From Bdellovibrionales bacterium (GTDB lineage Bacteria; Bdellovibrionota; Bdellovibrionia; Bdellovibrionales; UBA1609), in assembly GCA_027459485.1 (NCBI GenBank), contig DAIDIG010000005.1, positions 62,001 through 126,000 of the forward strand: a stretch of DNA of 64,000 nucleotides. Direction: 5' to 3'. Position numbers and translations under genes: made by a program. Positions 44,257-54,633 of the stretch are shown piece after piece. Position 1 is the first letter of the stretch; every line of letters begins with the position of its first letter. The notes beneath the pieces were generated by a model, which made no database searches, was not told where the DNA came from, and worked only from the letters and a program-made list of their open reading frames with translations.

Positions 44257-45071
44257 CTTTGACATTGAAAGACTACCAAGGATTACCGTCCACACTCTGC
44301 ACCGGCTGCGGTCACGACAGCGTAACCCAGCACATCATTCAGGCATTTTTCGAAGCAGGGGTTGACCCGTCTACAGTTGCCAAAATGTCGGGGATCGGCT
44401 GCTCCTCTAAAACAGCGGCTTATTTCATGAGCGGCGCACACGGGTTTAACTCGATTCACGGGCGCATGGCGGCGGTTGCGACTGGCGCGAAAATCGCCAA
44501 TCGCGCCCTGTGCGTGGTGGGCATTTCGGGCGACGGCGACACCGCAAGTATCGGGATCGGCGGATTCATCCATCTGATCCGACGGAACGTGCCGATGATT
44601 TATATCGTCGAGAATAACGGCGTGTACGGGCTTACGAAAGGGCAATTCTCTGCGACAGCCGATATCGAAGTGCCGAATAAAAAAATGGATAAACACAATG
44701 AGTTTGCATCAATCGATATTTGTAAGCTCGCAATTGATTCCGGCTGCGAATTCGTCGCGCGCGGTTTTTCGGGCGACGGCAAACAGCTGGTGCCGATTAT
44801 CAAGGCGGCGATCGCTCATCCCGGCACCGCGGTCATCGACGTGATCTCACCCTGCATCGCCTACGCCAACCACGAGGGGTCGACTAAAAGTTACTCCTAC
44901 ATGAAAGCGCATAAACTCGACATCCCGACAGGCATTCTTCACCATGAATCAAAAAAGCCCTCACTGGCTGACACTTTACATTTAGCGGAAAAGCCGTTAC
45001 GCGATCTCACGCGCGAAGACATAGCCCCGTCATCCGCCGAATTTTCAAATTGGGTCTCACGGTTTCGATAA
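44253..45071 (+). CDS. korB: 2-oxoacid:ferredoxin oxidoreductase, beta subunit
   Basis: 272 residues. Thiamine diphosphate and 4Fe-4S binding subunit: LCTGCGHDSVTQHI and SGIGCSSKTAAYF supply Cys ligands, GISGDGDTASIGIGGFIHLIRRN is the ThDP motif (GDGxx to N), and YIVENNGVYGLTKGQ follows. ATG at 44253 overlaps the alpha-subunit stop. Together the two genes form a complete heterodimer; ferredoxin is encoded elsewhere. Confidence 0.92.
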   Translation: MTLTLKDYQGLPSTLCTGCGHDSVTQHIIQAFFEAGVDPSTVAKMSGIGCSSKTAAYFMSGAHGFNSIHGRMAAVATGAKIANRALCVVGISGDGDTASIGIGGFIHLIRRNVPMIYIVENNGVYGLTKGQFSATADIEVPNKKMDKHNEFASIDICKLAIDSGCEFVARGFSGDGKQLVPIIKAAIAHPGTAVIDVISPCIAYANHEGSTKSYSYMKAHKLDIPTGILHHESKKPSLADTLHLAEKPLRDLTREDIAPSSAEFSNWVSRFR

Positions 45072-45206
45072 AGCGACGGCGCGATCAATCGAGCTAAATT
45101 TCATTCGAGAACTGACCAAAATTTCGACAAAAAATCGAACATTTTTTGAATGTCTTTTTTTCCGTAAAAACTGTGGTCAGCGAGACATTTCACTCTGATC
45201 CAAACA

Positions 45207-45233
45207 TTGAAAAAAACTTTTGTTTTTTAAATT
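45207..45233 (+). promoter_or_regulatory. Possible sigma-70 promoter for the LruC-domain lipoprotein
   Basis: TTGAAA at 45207-45212 and TAAATT at 45228-45233 are separated by 15 bases, short of the ideal 17. It lies in the 225-base gap before the LruC gene. No terminator for korB was found in that gap. Confidence 0.25.
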
Positions 45234-45296
45234 CGGGTGCAGAATGAGACCAATAGCGAGGTGGGCGTTTAATTACGAGCCTTGCAAGGGGGATAC

Positions 45297-47423
<2,127 letters not shown>

Positions 47424-47456
47424 AACGTCGCTAAGTTAACACTGCTAGTTTCTACC

Positions 47457-47487
47457 GCCGGGCCCCTTAAAGGGTCCGGCGCTTTTT
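47457..47487 (+). terminator. Intrinsic terminator
   Basis: GCCGGGCCC at 47457-47465 pairs with GGGTCCGGC at 47472-47480 (one G-T pair), followed by five T at 47483-47487. It ends the LruC-domain transcript 34 bases after its stop and insulates it from the tRNA. Confidence 0.85.
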
Positions 47488-47505
47488 CGTGGAGCTAACC
47501 GGTGA

Positions 47506-47582
47506 GGTCCCGTAGCTCAGCTGGATAGAGCAACTGCCTTCTAAGCAGTAGGTCGCACGTTCGAGTCGTGCCGGGATCACCA
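47506..47582 (+). tRNA. tRNA-Arg (anticodon TCT)
   Basis: 77 bases forming a full cloverleaf. Acceptor stem GGTCCCG with CGGGATC, D-arm with TAGCTCAGCTGGATAGAGC, anticodon stem ACTGC/GCAGT with loop CTTCTAA and anticodon TCT at 47540-47542, T-loop GTTCGAGTC. The 3' CCA is encoded at 47580-47582. It reads AGA codons. Confidence 0.96.
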
Positions 47583-47612
47583 TAATAACTTATAGCAATT
47601 CATGGTCTGCAC

Positions 47613-49028
47613 CTAATTACGAGTGATATCATCTTGCAAACCAATTACACCTTTATCGCCGGCCATATCTCCGTAAAGATACTTGTTGGTGAAATGATCG
47701 CCAGAGTTTAAATCGAGAGCGGCAGCGGTCAACCACTTCCATTCGCCATAGTAGTGTAAAGCCGAGGGCGCTCCGCCGCCAAAAAAAGAGGCCTCAGTAA
47801 GAGGCCAAAAATGATCGGCTGTCAGATTCGCGTAGCTTCTGAAAAAAATGAATTGTTTATGCTTGGTTTTAGCACTCGAATAAATCGACTGTGAAATATC
47901 TCTCGAGACCACGTCGTCGTGGTCTGCATAAACGACTGTCAGGGCCATAGTCGAATCGATACTTGAAACAGCTGACTGGTCGAAACCTGCCGCCTCGAAT
48001 AAAACTATCGCATGAGGATGAACCGACAATTTCTCGCGAACCGCGAGGCCCGCTGCGATCGATGCGACATAAGCACCTTTTGAGTGCCCGCTAAATACGA
48101 CTTCATCACGCGAAAGTTCGTGAAACTGCTTGAGAGCGCAATCAGTCAGACGCACGTAATCACGCCCCATACGCTCCCAGTTTTGATCGAAAAAACCATT
48201 GTCATATGTAGGGAAAATGGCCGCTACACCTTTTTTAGCGAGATGCACTAACGTAGCACGGTATTTGTCTAAGCCTAAAGCTTGTCCGTGACCATAAACA
48301 ACAACCGGAAAATTCTTACCGGTGCCAGCTTGGTCCTTTTTTACCAATTTGGCTTTTGGTAAAAATACGCTCACCTGTCGACCGTAGCATTGCAAAGTTT
48401 TAGCGGTGAAATCATATTTGTAAACCATACTGCCTGGGTTATCAGGTGCTGTCGGAGCGGAGGGCGCGTCTAAATTTTCGCCTGCTTTTGACGTTCGATT
48501 CGCCGCCGGGTAGGCGCATCCCGCTTGCGTAGTATTTTGAAGTTTTGAAATATCGACTTGAGCAACCGCTTCTCTGAGAGCTTTCTCGAACAAATTATGA
48601 GGCAGTACCGGCGTTTTCGAAAGAATATAAAGAGATTTCATTGTTGGGTCGGTGACAACTGCGTAAGAGTACTGCGGCCCGATCGCAATGATCCAATATT
48701 GACCTTTGTTCGGCAGACCGAAATCAACAGTAAATTTAGAATGACTTGAAGGATCTTCGTCATAGGCATGACCACGAATTTCTAAAAGCTTACCTGACTG
48801 AGTGTACTCATTGCACGTATTGTAGACGTCAATCGAACCGTCTGCATCAGGGGTCAGAACTTGCCGTGAGCAGACACAACTACTTTCAAAAAATAAAGGG
48901 TTCCTAGCAATTTGATACCAAGTACCCGCGTATTTATTAAGGTCAACGAATGGCACAGTCTTAATATCAGCATTAGCGGCGACCGCGCAGCCTAATAGAG
49001 CCAAAGATATAAGCAGTCGACGAATCAT
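47613..49028 (-). CDS. Secreted lipocalin and alpha/beta-hydrolase fusion
   Basis: 471 residues. Signal peptide (cleavage near AVAANA). Residues about 28-160 form a Blc-type lipocalin: LNKYAGTWYQIARNP (GxW block), YWIIAIGPQYSYAVVTDP and SLYILSKTPVLP. After a Pro/Ala-rich linker (180-200), residues 205-440 are an alpha/beta hydrolase: VVVYGHGQALGLDKY (oxyanion region), VVFSGHSKGAYVA (nucleophile Ser about 316), VVYADHDDVV (Asp 369 or 371) and LTADHFWPL (His about 406), so a full Ser-Asp-His triad is available. It should act in the periplasm or outside. A lipid or ester substrate carried by the lipocalin is inferred. Confidence 0.8.
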   Translation of the reverse strand: MIRRLLISLALLGCAVAANADIKTVPFVDLNKYAGTWYQIARNPLFFESSCVCSRQVLTPDADGSIDVYNTCNEYTQSGKLLEIRGHAYDEDPSSHSKFTVDFGLPNKGQYWIIAIGPQYSYAVVTDPTMKSLYILSKTPVLPHNLFEKALREAVAQVDISKLQNTTQAGCAYPAANRTSKAGENLDAPSAPTAPDNPGSMVYKYDFTAKTLQCYGRQVSVFLPKAKLVKKDQAGTGKNFPVVVYGHGQALGLDKYRATLVHLAKKGVAAIFPTYDNGFFDQNWERMGRDYVRLTDCALKQFHELSRDEVVFSGHSKGAYVASIAAGLAVREKLSVHPHAIVLFEAAGFDQSAVSSIDSTMALTVVYADHDDVVSRDISQSIYSSAKTKHKQFIFFRSYANLTADHFWPLTEASFFGGGAPSALHYYGEWKWLTAAALDLNSGDHFTNKYLYGDMAGDKGVIGLQDDITRN

Positions 49029-49296
49029 TTGCCGCGCTCCCTTTCAAATAGGTTAGCTTTAATTCATCACACCCATGAAAGAGGGCGCTGTCAACTCGGC
49101 GATTGTTATTCAATAGCCGCGTAATACTCTTGACCTCATTCAATTCTGAAAAGCATTGCTATGAAATAGCTTTTGTTGGATTCACTTTTTTGCTTCAACT
49201 TTCGCTCTAGCTAGCCCGGCTGTTATGGTCTCGATAGTGCCAACTTAACTTTTAAGAAGTTAAAAGCTGCTGGGGTTTGTGAATAGTTAATGCCCA
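49029..49296. other. Non-coding gap between lipocalin-hydrolase and hsp20 genes
   Basis: No gene is supported here. It includes an inverted repeat, TTAACTT at 49245-49251 with AAGTTAA at 49257-49263, overlapping a second possible pairing CTTTTAA/TTAAAAG. It must hold the promoter of the minus-strand lipocalin gene, but no convincing boxes are seen. Confidence 0.4.
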
Positions 49297-49328
49297 GAAA
49301 ATCCCCCGCGGGATGTTGCCACGGGGGA
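49297..49328 (-). terminator. Intrinsic terminator of hsp20
   Basis: On the minus strand TCCCCCG (49328-49322) pairs with CGGGGGA (49308-49302), followed by a short T-run (TTTTC). It lies 18 bases after the Hsp20 stop. Confidence 0.75.
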
Positions 49329-49345
49329 CATACCTCGGAGGGGGA

Positions 49346-49783
49346 TTAGGACACCTTTGTTAGTCCGCTTTTGCCAGACTGAATTTCGATCTGACGCGGT
49401 TTTGCGGCTTGCACCTTCGGCAGATATAGCTCCAACACGCCGTCTTCGTATCGCGCTTCGACTTTGTCGGCTTCGATGTTTGTCGGCAATTGAAAACTGC
49501 GCTTGAATGTTCCGTATAATTTTTGCGCCCGCTTTCGCTCGCCAGAAATCGTCAAGACATCGCCGGTGACATCGATTTTAATGTCTTCTTTTTTCATTCC
49601 CGGCAAGTCGATACTCATTAAGAAATGCTCGGCATCTTCCGAGACTTCATGAGCCGGCACAAACGTTCGCTCGTCATAGCTACGCGCGGGCGCCTGACCC
49701 CAGTCTTCAAAATACCGCTCCATCTCGTCAAAGAGATCGGAAGCGAGAGTTCTATTGGGCCAATATGTTTGTATCATTCTCAT
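49346..49783 (-). CDS. Small heat shock protein, Hsp20/alpha-crystallin family
   Basis: 145 residues. ATP-independent holdase chaperone. The alpha-crystallin domain spans about 42-135: VPAHEVSEDAEHFLMSIDLPGMKKEDIKIDV, LTISGERKR, GTFKRSFQLPTNIEADKV and YEDGVLELYLPK with the conserved Gly-Val-Leu. The C-terminal Ile-Glu-Ile (IEIQ) matches the IxI oligomerisation motif. A near-perfect AGGAGG lies 7 bases before the ATG, pointing to strong translation. Has its own terminator and a heat-shock-like upstream region. Confidence 0.93.
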   Translation of the reverse strand: MRMIQTYWPNRTLASDLFDEMERYFEDWGQAPARSYDERTFVPAHEVSEDAEHFLMSIDLPGMKKEDIKIDVTGDVLTISGERKRAQKLYGTFKRSFQLPTNIEADKVEARYEDGVLELYLPKVQAAKPRQIEIQSGKSGLTKVS

Positions 49784-49811
49784 TTCGAACCTCCTTTTGT
49801 TTGCAAATTAA

Positions 49812-49839
49812 TGATGTGTTCGCCTGATTAGTTGTCAAG
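49812..49839 (-). promoter_or_regulatory. Possible promoter of hsp20
   Basis: On the minus strand CTTGACA (49839-49833) is followed about 15 bases later by CACATCAT and ATTAAT. The first box fits both sigma-70 (TTGACA) and sigma-32 (CTTGAAA) -35 consensus; the second fits neither perfectly. A heat-shock promoter is plausible given the gene. Confidence 0.35.
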
Positions 49840-50086
49840 GTCAGTGGGAGCCAATAGCGCCAGGGATTACGGTTCGGCCGCCACGTCCTTTAGAATGCGA
49901 AGTAACTATAATTTTCGGGCTGGCGCCTCAATTAACGTGGCAACTGATCATGATTGAATTCGCGAAGAATTTTACCAAAGATCAGATCTGCAACCCGCCG
50001 TCTTTTTTTATGCGAGCCGCAAAAGATTAAAATTTAGATTTAACCGCATCGTGGATGAAGCCACTCCTACTTCGTGGGGGTAGCGG
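49840..50086. other. Gap upstream of the GH25 lipoprotein gene
   Basis: No gene is supported. A perfect TATAAT occurs at 49907-49912 on the plus strand, without a good -35 box, and a small inverted repeat AATTC-GCGAA-GAATT lies near 49956-49970. These may belong to the promoter of the GH25 gene, which would then have a leader of about 170 bases. Confidence 0.3.
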
Positions 50087-50890
50087 ATGGGCCGGGCTTA
50101 TGTTTGTTGTTTCGTCGTGACGACTTTTATGCTGGGCTGTGGTCGAGGCCAGCATGTGTCTTCGACGACATCGGGCACACAAGCTCAACAGCCGGGCCCC
50201 GTACCGGGCTCACCCTCAACTGGACCAACGCCCATACCGCGACCGTCATCAGCGCCGAATATCACCGTGTGCCCGCACAACGGAACAACAAACGGGGTCG
50301 ACGTATCAGATTACGACCCAAGTACACAATGGGGCTCGGTTCGTAACGCCGGCTATTCGTTTGCATTCATCAAAGCAACCGAAGGCGTGACTTTTAAAAA
50401 TTCACTATTTAATTCGGATTGGGCTCAGACTCAAAAGGCCGGCATGGTCCATGGCGCCTACCATTTTTTTCATCCAGCCGATGATCCGCAAGCCCAAGCT
50501 AAATTTTTTCTCGCAACTATGGGGCCACTGCAGCCGAGCGATCTACCACCAGTCCTTGATTGGGAAGTTTCGGACGGGATAAGCGCATCCGCGCAAATCG
50601 CAAACGCACAAATTTGGCTTAACGAAGTCGAAGCGGCAACTGGGAAGACGCCGATTATCTACGTTGATCCGTCATTTTGGAACCAACTCGGCAACCCCGA
50701 ACAGTTTGTTAGGTACCCACTTTACATTGCAAATTACGGAGTCAATTGCCCCGATATACCTCCTCCGTGGAGCAAATGGGCATTTTGGCAATCAGGCGTC
50801 GGGCCGGTTCCTGGAATTCAGTCGGCACAAGCTGACCGAGACGTATTCAACGGATTTTTGAGGACTCATCTTATCCTACAATTATTATAA
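50087..50890 (+). CDS. GH25 lysozyme lipoprotein
   Basis: 267 residues. Lipobox TTFMLGC puts the Cys near 18. A Pro/Ser/Thr-rich linker of about 45 residues leads to a glycoside hydrolase 25 (Chalaropsis lysozyme) domain: NGVDVSDYDPSTQW (catalytic Asp), FAFIKATEGVTFKN, GAYHFFHPADDPQAQA, LPPVLDWEVSDG (second acidic pair DxE), KTPIIYVDPSFW and YPLYIANYGVN. It cleaves beta-1,4 MurNAc-GlcNAc bonds. Tethering to a membrane by a long linker is unusual for GH25; wall remodelling or attack on other cells are both possible. Confidence 0.9.
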   Translation: MGRAYVCCFVVTTFMLGCGRGQHVSSTTSGTQAQQPGPVPGSPSTGPTPIPRPSSAPNITVCPHNGTTNGVDVSDYDPSTQWGSVRNAGYSFAFIKATEGVTFKNSLFNSDWAQTQKAGMVHGAYHFFHPADDPQAQAKFFLATMGPLQPSDLPPVLDWEVSDGISASAQIANAQIWLNEVEAATGKTPIIYVDPSFWNQLGNPEQFVRYPLYIANYGVNCPDIPPPWSKWAFWQSGVGPVPGIQSAQADRDVFNGFLRTHLILQLL

Positions 50891-50901
50891 ATATACTGAG
50901 T

Positions 50902-51069
50902 TTACTTTCGCCAGGTTAAAGAGGCACCGCATTCGCAAGTAAAGCGCCATGCGACTTCTTGCCCCCACCGCAAAGGAGCAGCGGCTTTTGGCAAACCGCA
51001 ATGGAGTTTGCCGCACTTGCATTTTTTGGTCGTGAACTTTATTTTTCTCAAACGTGCTGGCTGGCTCAT
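50902..51069 (-). CDS. Small CxC zinc-ribbon protein
   Basis: 55 residues, below common gene-finding limits. The chain is basic and has five Cys: KCKCGKLHCG near residue 16-25 and FTCECGASLTW near 43-52. Two CxC pairs 26 residues apart suggest a zinc ribbon. The ATG at 51069 overlaps the stop of the upstream XRE regulator gene (ATGA), which strongly supports it as real and co-translated. A conserved-looking KAAAPLRWGQEVAWRFTC links the knuckles. Function unknown; it may modulate the regulator or bind nucleic acid. Confidence 0.7.
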   Translation of the reverse strand: MSQPARLRKIKFTTKKCKCGKLHCGLPKAAAPLRWGQEVAWRFTCECGASLTWRK

Positions 51070-51377
51070 CGTTTGTCGCTTCTTGAGTCTACGCGGCGAA
51101 AGCGGACTTCATAAACACCAGATACCCAATCACCATCGTCTTCACTTGAAATGGTAACTGTGCGGCGACCAAAATCACTATTATTTCCAAATACAATGTG
51201 GTCGACCGTGACACCGAAAAATTCGGCAACTTTTTTAAGTCGTTTTAGGTCGCGAGGTGTAACTCCAGCTAACCAATCTGATATCGACTGTTTGGGTATG
51301 CCCGTCACGCGCGACAAGTCCGCAGCTGTCATACCCCTCGACCGCAATAATTCTCGCAACTGGGTTTTGAAAATCAT
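51066..51377 (-). CDS. XRE-family HTH transcriptional regulator
   Basis: 103 residues from the ATG at 51377. HTH: FKTQLRELLRSRGMTAADLSRVTGIPKQSISDWLAG, then LKRLKKVAEFFGVTVDHIVFG, the standard Cro/CI-type DNA-binding module. The last 35 residues (RRTVTISSEDDGDWVSGVYEVRFRRVDS) form a short beta tail that may dimerise or sense a ligand. A longer frame to 51455 crosses an inverted repeat that looks like an operator and is disfavoured. It is coupled to the downstream zinc-ribbon gene by a 4-base overlap. Confidence 0.82.
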   Translation of the reverse strand: MIFKTQLRELLRSRGMTAADLSRVTGIPKQSISDWLAGVTPRDLKRLKKVAEFFGVTVDHIVFGNNSDFGRRTVTISSEDDGDWVSGVYEVRFRRVDSRSDKR

Positions 51378-51404
51378 GACGATATTATTATGTTCGCAAC
51401 TAAA

Positions 51405-51420
51405 TTCGTTGTTGAACGAA
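51405..51420. promoter_or_regulatory. Possible operator upstream of the XRE regulator
   Basis: TTCGTT and AACGAA form a perfect inverted repeat with a 4-base spacer, 28 bases upstream of the regulator's ATG. Spacing and symmetry fit an autoregulatory site for an XRE dimer; this is an inference from position. Confidence 0.4.
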
Positions 51421-51499
51421 ATCCGGAAAAAACGACAAAAATCCATTCCAACCAAGAAAAATCCGAAATGCCGGACAAACTACCGTAGGGCTGTCCATG

Positions 51500-51512
51500 A
51501 CTAAAGTTTAGT
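51500..51512. promoter_or_regulatory. Palindrome in the divergent promoter region
   Basis: ACTAAAGTTTAGT is a 13-base perfect palindrome around a central base. It lies between the XRE gene and the divergent exported protein at 51537, and could bind a regulator of either. Confidence 0.3.
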
Positions 51513-51536
51513 TGTAATGCGCCGATAAGCACATAT

Positions 51537-51977
51537 ATGCGGCACCCAATAATTATTATTTTAGCCGTCATTTGTTTCACTTCGATACATGGGTATGGGC
51601 AAGAAGCGCGGGGCGGCAATTGGTCGGCCACTAGCGCCTCCGCAAATGCACTTAACCAAACACAAACTATTCTTACAGATCCTTCGGCCAGGGCCAAAGC
51701 GATTAATGGCGATAGCGAAGCTGAGTCAGCCGACTCTTACGTGAATAACCTGACCGGCGGCAACACACAGACAAATAATGACGTATACGACTTGGCCTCG
51801 AAAGTATTTGCAAACTTAGTAAAAGATGCGCACGGTGACCCGAACAAAATGCAGGCCGAGATAGAAAAGTTTCAGCGAGATCCGGCTGCCTTTGCAGCGA
51901 AATGGACGCCCGAAGAACGTGCGAAGTTAAAAGCGCTATCTTTGAAGATGCCCGCCACTGCGACTCCGCAGGAGTAG
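51537..51977 (+). CDS. Hypothetical exported protein
   Basis: 146 residues. Signal peptide (PIIIILAVICFTSIHGYGQ) then an Asn/Ser/Thr/Ala-rich region (SATSASANALNQTQTILTD) and an amphipathic C-terminal helix with a DPNKMQAEIEKFQRDPAAFAAKWTPEE motif. Family not recognised. Its last 42 bases overlap the convergent TlpA-like gene, so one of the two ends may be non-essential. Confidence 0.6.
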   Translation: MRHPIIIILAVICFTSIHGYGQEARGGNWSATSASANALNQTQTILTDPSARAKAINGDSEAESADSYVNNLTGGNTQTNNDVYDLASKVFANLVKDAHGDPNKMQAEIEKFQRDPAAFAAKWTPEERAKLKALSLKMPATATPQE

Positions 51978-52538
51978 GTCATCGAAGAACCCGTAGGCGT
52001 CGGATGAAGCCCAGTTTTCTACGCCGGCGATTTTTCGAATCAGGCGGCCTTTCGGGTCGATGATGTAGGACTCAGGTAAACGAAAGGTACCATACTGCCG
52101 GGCCAGCTTTTCATCTTTATCCCAAACTATATAGACGTCTTTTTGATGGTCAGCTTTGAAAGTTTTCAGAAAAAGACGGATATCAGGCAGTTCATAATCC
52201 GCGGATACTCCCACGAGTACCACTTGGCCTTTAAAATGCCGCACCAGCTTCACAAATGATGGGAATTCAGCAACACACGGGTCACACCAAGAAGCCCAAA
52301 AGTTAAGGATGATCGCCTTGCCGCGAAACTTGTTTAAGCTTACCGTCTCGCCATCGATGTCAGGCAAAGAAAAATTAGGCGGGCCGGTTTTTTCAAGCCG
52401 ATCTAAAATCTGCGCCGACAATGGCGGCTTACGACCTTGTGTCAAAAATGTTTTGTAGCGGATCCACAATCCCCAAAGAGCTGCCGATAGAAGGACTACT
52501 ACGATCAAGGCCTTAACTGAGGGCGGAATTGATTTCAT
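51936..52538 (-). CDS. TlpA/ResA-like thioredoxin-fold protein
   Basis: 200 residues. One N-terminal helix (ALIVVVLLSAALWGLWI) anchors a periplasmic thioredoxin fold: FSLPDIDGETVSLNKFRGKAIILNFWASWCDPCVAEFPSF with the WCDPC active site, and FRLPESYIIDPKGRLI with the cis-Pro. Likely a reductase for cytochrome c or other exported Cys proteins. It follows rplQ by 42 bases, at the end of the ribosomal cluster. Confidence 0.9.
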   Translation of the reverse strand: MKSIPPSVKALIVVVLLSAALWGLWIRYKTFLTQGRKPPLSAQILDRLEKTGPPNFSLPDIDGETVSLNKFRGKAIILNFWASWCDPCVAEFPSFVKLVRHFKGQVVLVGVSADYELPDIRLFLKTFKADHQKDVYIVWDKDEKLARQYGTFRLPESYIIDPKGRLIRKIAGVENWASSDAYGFFDDLLLRSRSGGHLQR

Positions 52539-52580
52539 TTTAAAAATTCAAATTCGGATTTTTGACCCGAACATTCATAA

Positions 52581-53087
52581 TTAGGCTCGAGCCACCTTAC
52601 GTGCTTGAGCCTGTAGCTGCCTGAGCGTCTTTCTCTGACGAGTGGCTACCTTTGCCCGCACTTTTGCGCGTTTTACTGCGTCCTTATCCCCTCGAACAGT
52701 TGCTTCACCGTCTTTAGCGGTGTCAGGCAATTTATAATCTACCAGCTCGATATATGCCATCGGGGCCATATCACCAGGACGCGAATTTAGCTTAAGTATC
52801 CGCGTGTAACCGCCCGGACGCTTTTTAAATCTTACGCCAACATCACTCAAAAGCTTTTCAACAGCGGATTGGTTACGGATTCTTGAAATTAGCAACCGTC
52901 GTGTGGCCAAATCGCCCTTTTTGCTCAATGTGATGGCGCGATCTACATGACGACGCAATTCCTTTGCCTTCGCAAGTGTGGTGCGAACGCGCTCGTTCAG
53001 AATAACCGACGCGACGAGGCCCTGAATCAAAGACTTTCGAGCCGACCCTTTTCGATTGAATGAATGACTATGTACCTTATGTCGCAT
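52581..53087 (-). CDS. rplQ: 50S ribosomal protein bL17
   Basis: 168 residues. The bL17 core (MRHKVHSHSFNRKGSARKSLIQGLVASVI, GGYTRILKLNSRPGDMAPMAYIELV) fills the first 125 residues. A basic tail of about 40 residues (KDAVKRAKVRAKVATRQRK) extends it, as in many non-enteric species. Follows rpoA by 16 bases. Confidence 0.97.
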   Translation of the reverse strand: MRHKVHSHSFNRKGSARKSLIQGLVASVILNERVRTTLAKAKELRRHVDRAITLSKKGDLATRRLLISRIRNQSAVEKLLSDVGVRFKKRPGGYTRILKLNSRPGDMAPMAYIELVDYKLPDTAKDGEATVRGDKDAVKRAKVRAKVATRQRKTLRQLQAQARKVARA

Positions 53088-53103
53088 GTTATCCTCTTTT
53101 TCT

Positions 53104-54171
53104 CTACTGTTGGGCTCCGTTAGGAGTCGGTGCAGTCACAGCGGCGGGCGTAACTCCGGTTTTCGGCGGAGCATTTGGGTCCCAACCCGGTGGCGGCCAT
53201 CCATCAATCTTCATACCCAACGATAAACCCATACCAACCAATATTTCTTTAATTTCATTGAGCGACTTGCGTCCGAAATTTTTAGTTTTCAGCATTTCGG
53301 CTTCAGTTTTTGTTACAAGTTCGCCGATATATCGAATGTTCGCGTTTTTCAAACAGTTCGCACTTCTTACAGAAAGCTCAAGATCATCGACTGACCGAAA
53401 AAGGTTTTCATTCAACTTCGGCGAAGACGTTTTCACTTCTTCTTCTTGTGGCTCCAAATTTTCGTCAAACGTCAAAAAGATCTGCAATTGTTCTTTAAGA
53501 ATCTTTGAGCCAAGCGAAATAGCTTCTTCCGGTTTGAGGGAACCATCGGTCCAAACTTCCATTTCAAGCGCGTCATAGTCCGTGCGTTGGCCAACTCGCG
53601 CATTCGAAACCGAATAATTCACTCGGCGAATGGGGCTATGGAGCGCGTCAACCGAAATATACCCCAGCGGCAAGTCTTTCTTGTGTGACTCAGCTTCAAC
53701 GTATCCGCGGCCGAGTTTCACTATCACCTCAGCTTCAAATTTCGCATCTTTGCCGAGAGTGGCGATGTGCTGCTCAGGGTTAAGAATCGTCACCTGATCA
53801 TTCGTCTGAATATCAGCCGCCGTGACGACGCCAGGACCTTTTTTCGAAATCCGCAGAGTTTGCGGCTCAGAATTATATTGCTTAAATCGCACCTGTTTAA
53901 GATTCAGCACGATATCAGTCACATCTTCAAGAACATCCGGAATTGTGCTGAATTCGTGTAAAACGCCTTCGATTTTCACTGCACTTACGGCAGAGCCCAT
54001 CATCGAGCTGAGCAGAATACGTCGAAGTGAATTACCGAGTGTCACGCCATAGCCGCGCTCGAGCGGTCTTACGGTGAAACGCCCGTAACTTTCTGAAAGA
54101 CTTTCTTTATCGACCTCAAATCCCTTCGGTCGAATTAGCTCTCTCCAAAACTTATAGTAGTGCTGTTGCAT
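53104..54171 (-). CDS. rpoA: RNA polymerase alpha subunit
   Basis: 355 residues. The N-terminal dimerisation domain includes [32 protein letters not shown]-type residues ([17 protein letters not shown]), and the C-terminal alphaCTD has [23 protein letters not shown] and [15 protein letters not shown] Pro/Ala-rich tail of about 30 residues follows. AGGAG precedes the ATG. It directly follows rpsK with 17 bases between; rpsD, usually between them, is missing. Confidence 0.98.
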   Translation of the reverse strand: MQQHYYKFWRELIRPKGFEVDKESLSESYGRFTVRPLERGYGVTLGNSLRRILLSSMMGSAVSAVKIEGVLHEFSTIPDVLEDVTDIVLNLKQVRFKQYNSEPQTLRISKKGPGVVTAADIQTNDQVTILNPEQHIATLGKDAKFEAEVIVKLGRGYVEAESHKKDLPLGYISVDALHSPIRRVNYSVSNARVGQRTDYDALEMEVWTDGSLKPEEAISLGSKILKEQLQIFLTFDENLEPQEEEVKTSSPKLNENLFRSVDDLELSVRSANCLKNANIRYIGELVTKTEAEMLKTKNFGRKSLNEIKEILVGMGLSLGMKIDGWPPPGWDPNAPPKTGVTPAAVTAPTPNGAQQ

Positions 54172-54188
54172 CTCGTTCTCCTAATTTT

Positions 54189-54620
54189 TTAAATACGACG
54201 ACGTTTCGGCGGACGACACCCATTGTGTGGAACAGGAGTCACATCACGAAGCGATGAAATGCGAATACCTAAACTCGCAACGGCGCGAACAGCTGGTTCC
54301 CGACCTGCTCCAGGTCCGTTTACAAACATATCAACGGATTTTACACCGTTTTCAAGCGCCTTACGGCCAGCATCTTCAGCCGCGACTTGTGCGGCAAAAG
54401 GAGTGCCCTTGCGGCTACCTTTAAAACCTTGCAATCCGGCAGATGACCAACAAAGGGCATTACCCGTCCCGTCAGTGAATGTGACGATGGTGTTGCCGAA
54501 GCTTGCCTGCACGTAACAACGGCCCGTCGGGACATTTCGCTTTGTTTTCTTCTTAGGAGCGGCTGCTGGCGCCGCATCCGTTTTAGCTTTTGCTTTATCC
54601 GCTTTTTTATCGTCGGCCAT
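54189..54620 (-). CDS. rpsK: 30S ribosomal protein uS11
   Basis: 143 residues. Core motifs: [50 protein letters not shown] and the C-terminal [18 protein letters not shown]. An N-terminal Lys/Ala-rich extension of about 25 residues precedes the core. Between rpsM and rpoA. Confidence 0.98.
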   Translation of the reverse strand: MADDKKADKAKAKTDAAPAAAPKKKTKRNVPTGRCYVQASFGNTIVTFTDGTGNALCWSSAGLQGFKGSRKGTPFAAQVAAEDAGRKALENGVKSVDMFVNGPGAGREPAVRAVASLGIRISSLRDVTPVPHNGCRPPKRRRI

Positions 54621-54633
54621 TTTCGCTCCTCAA

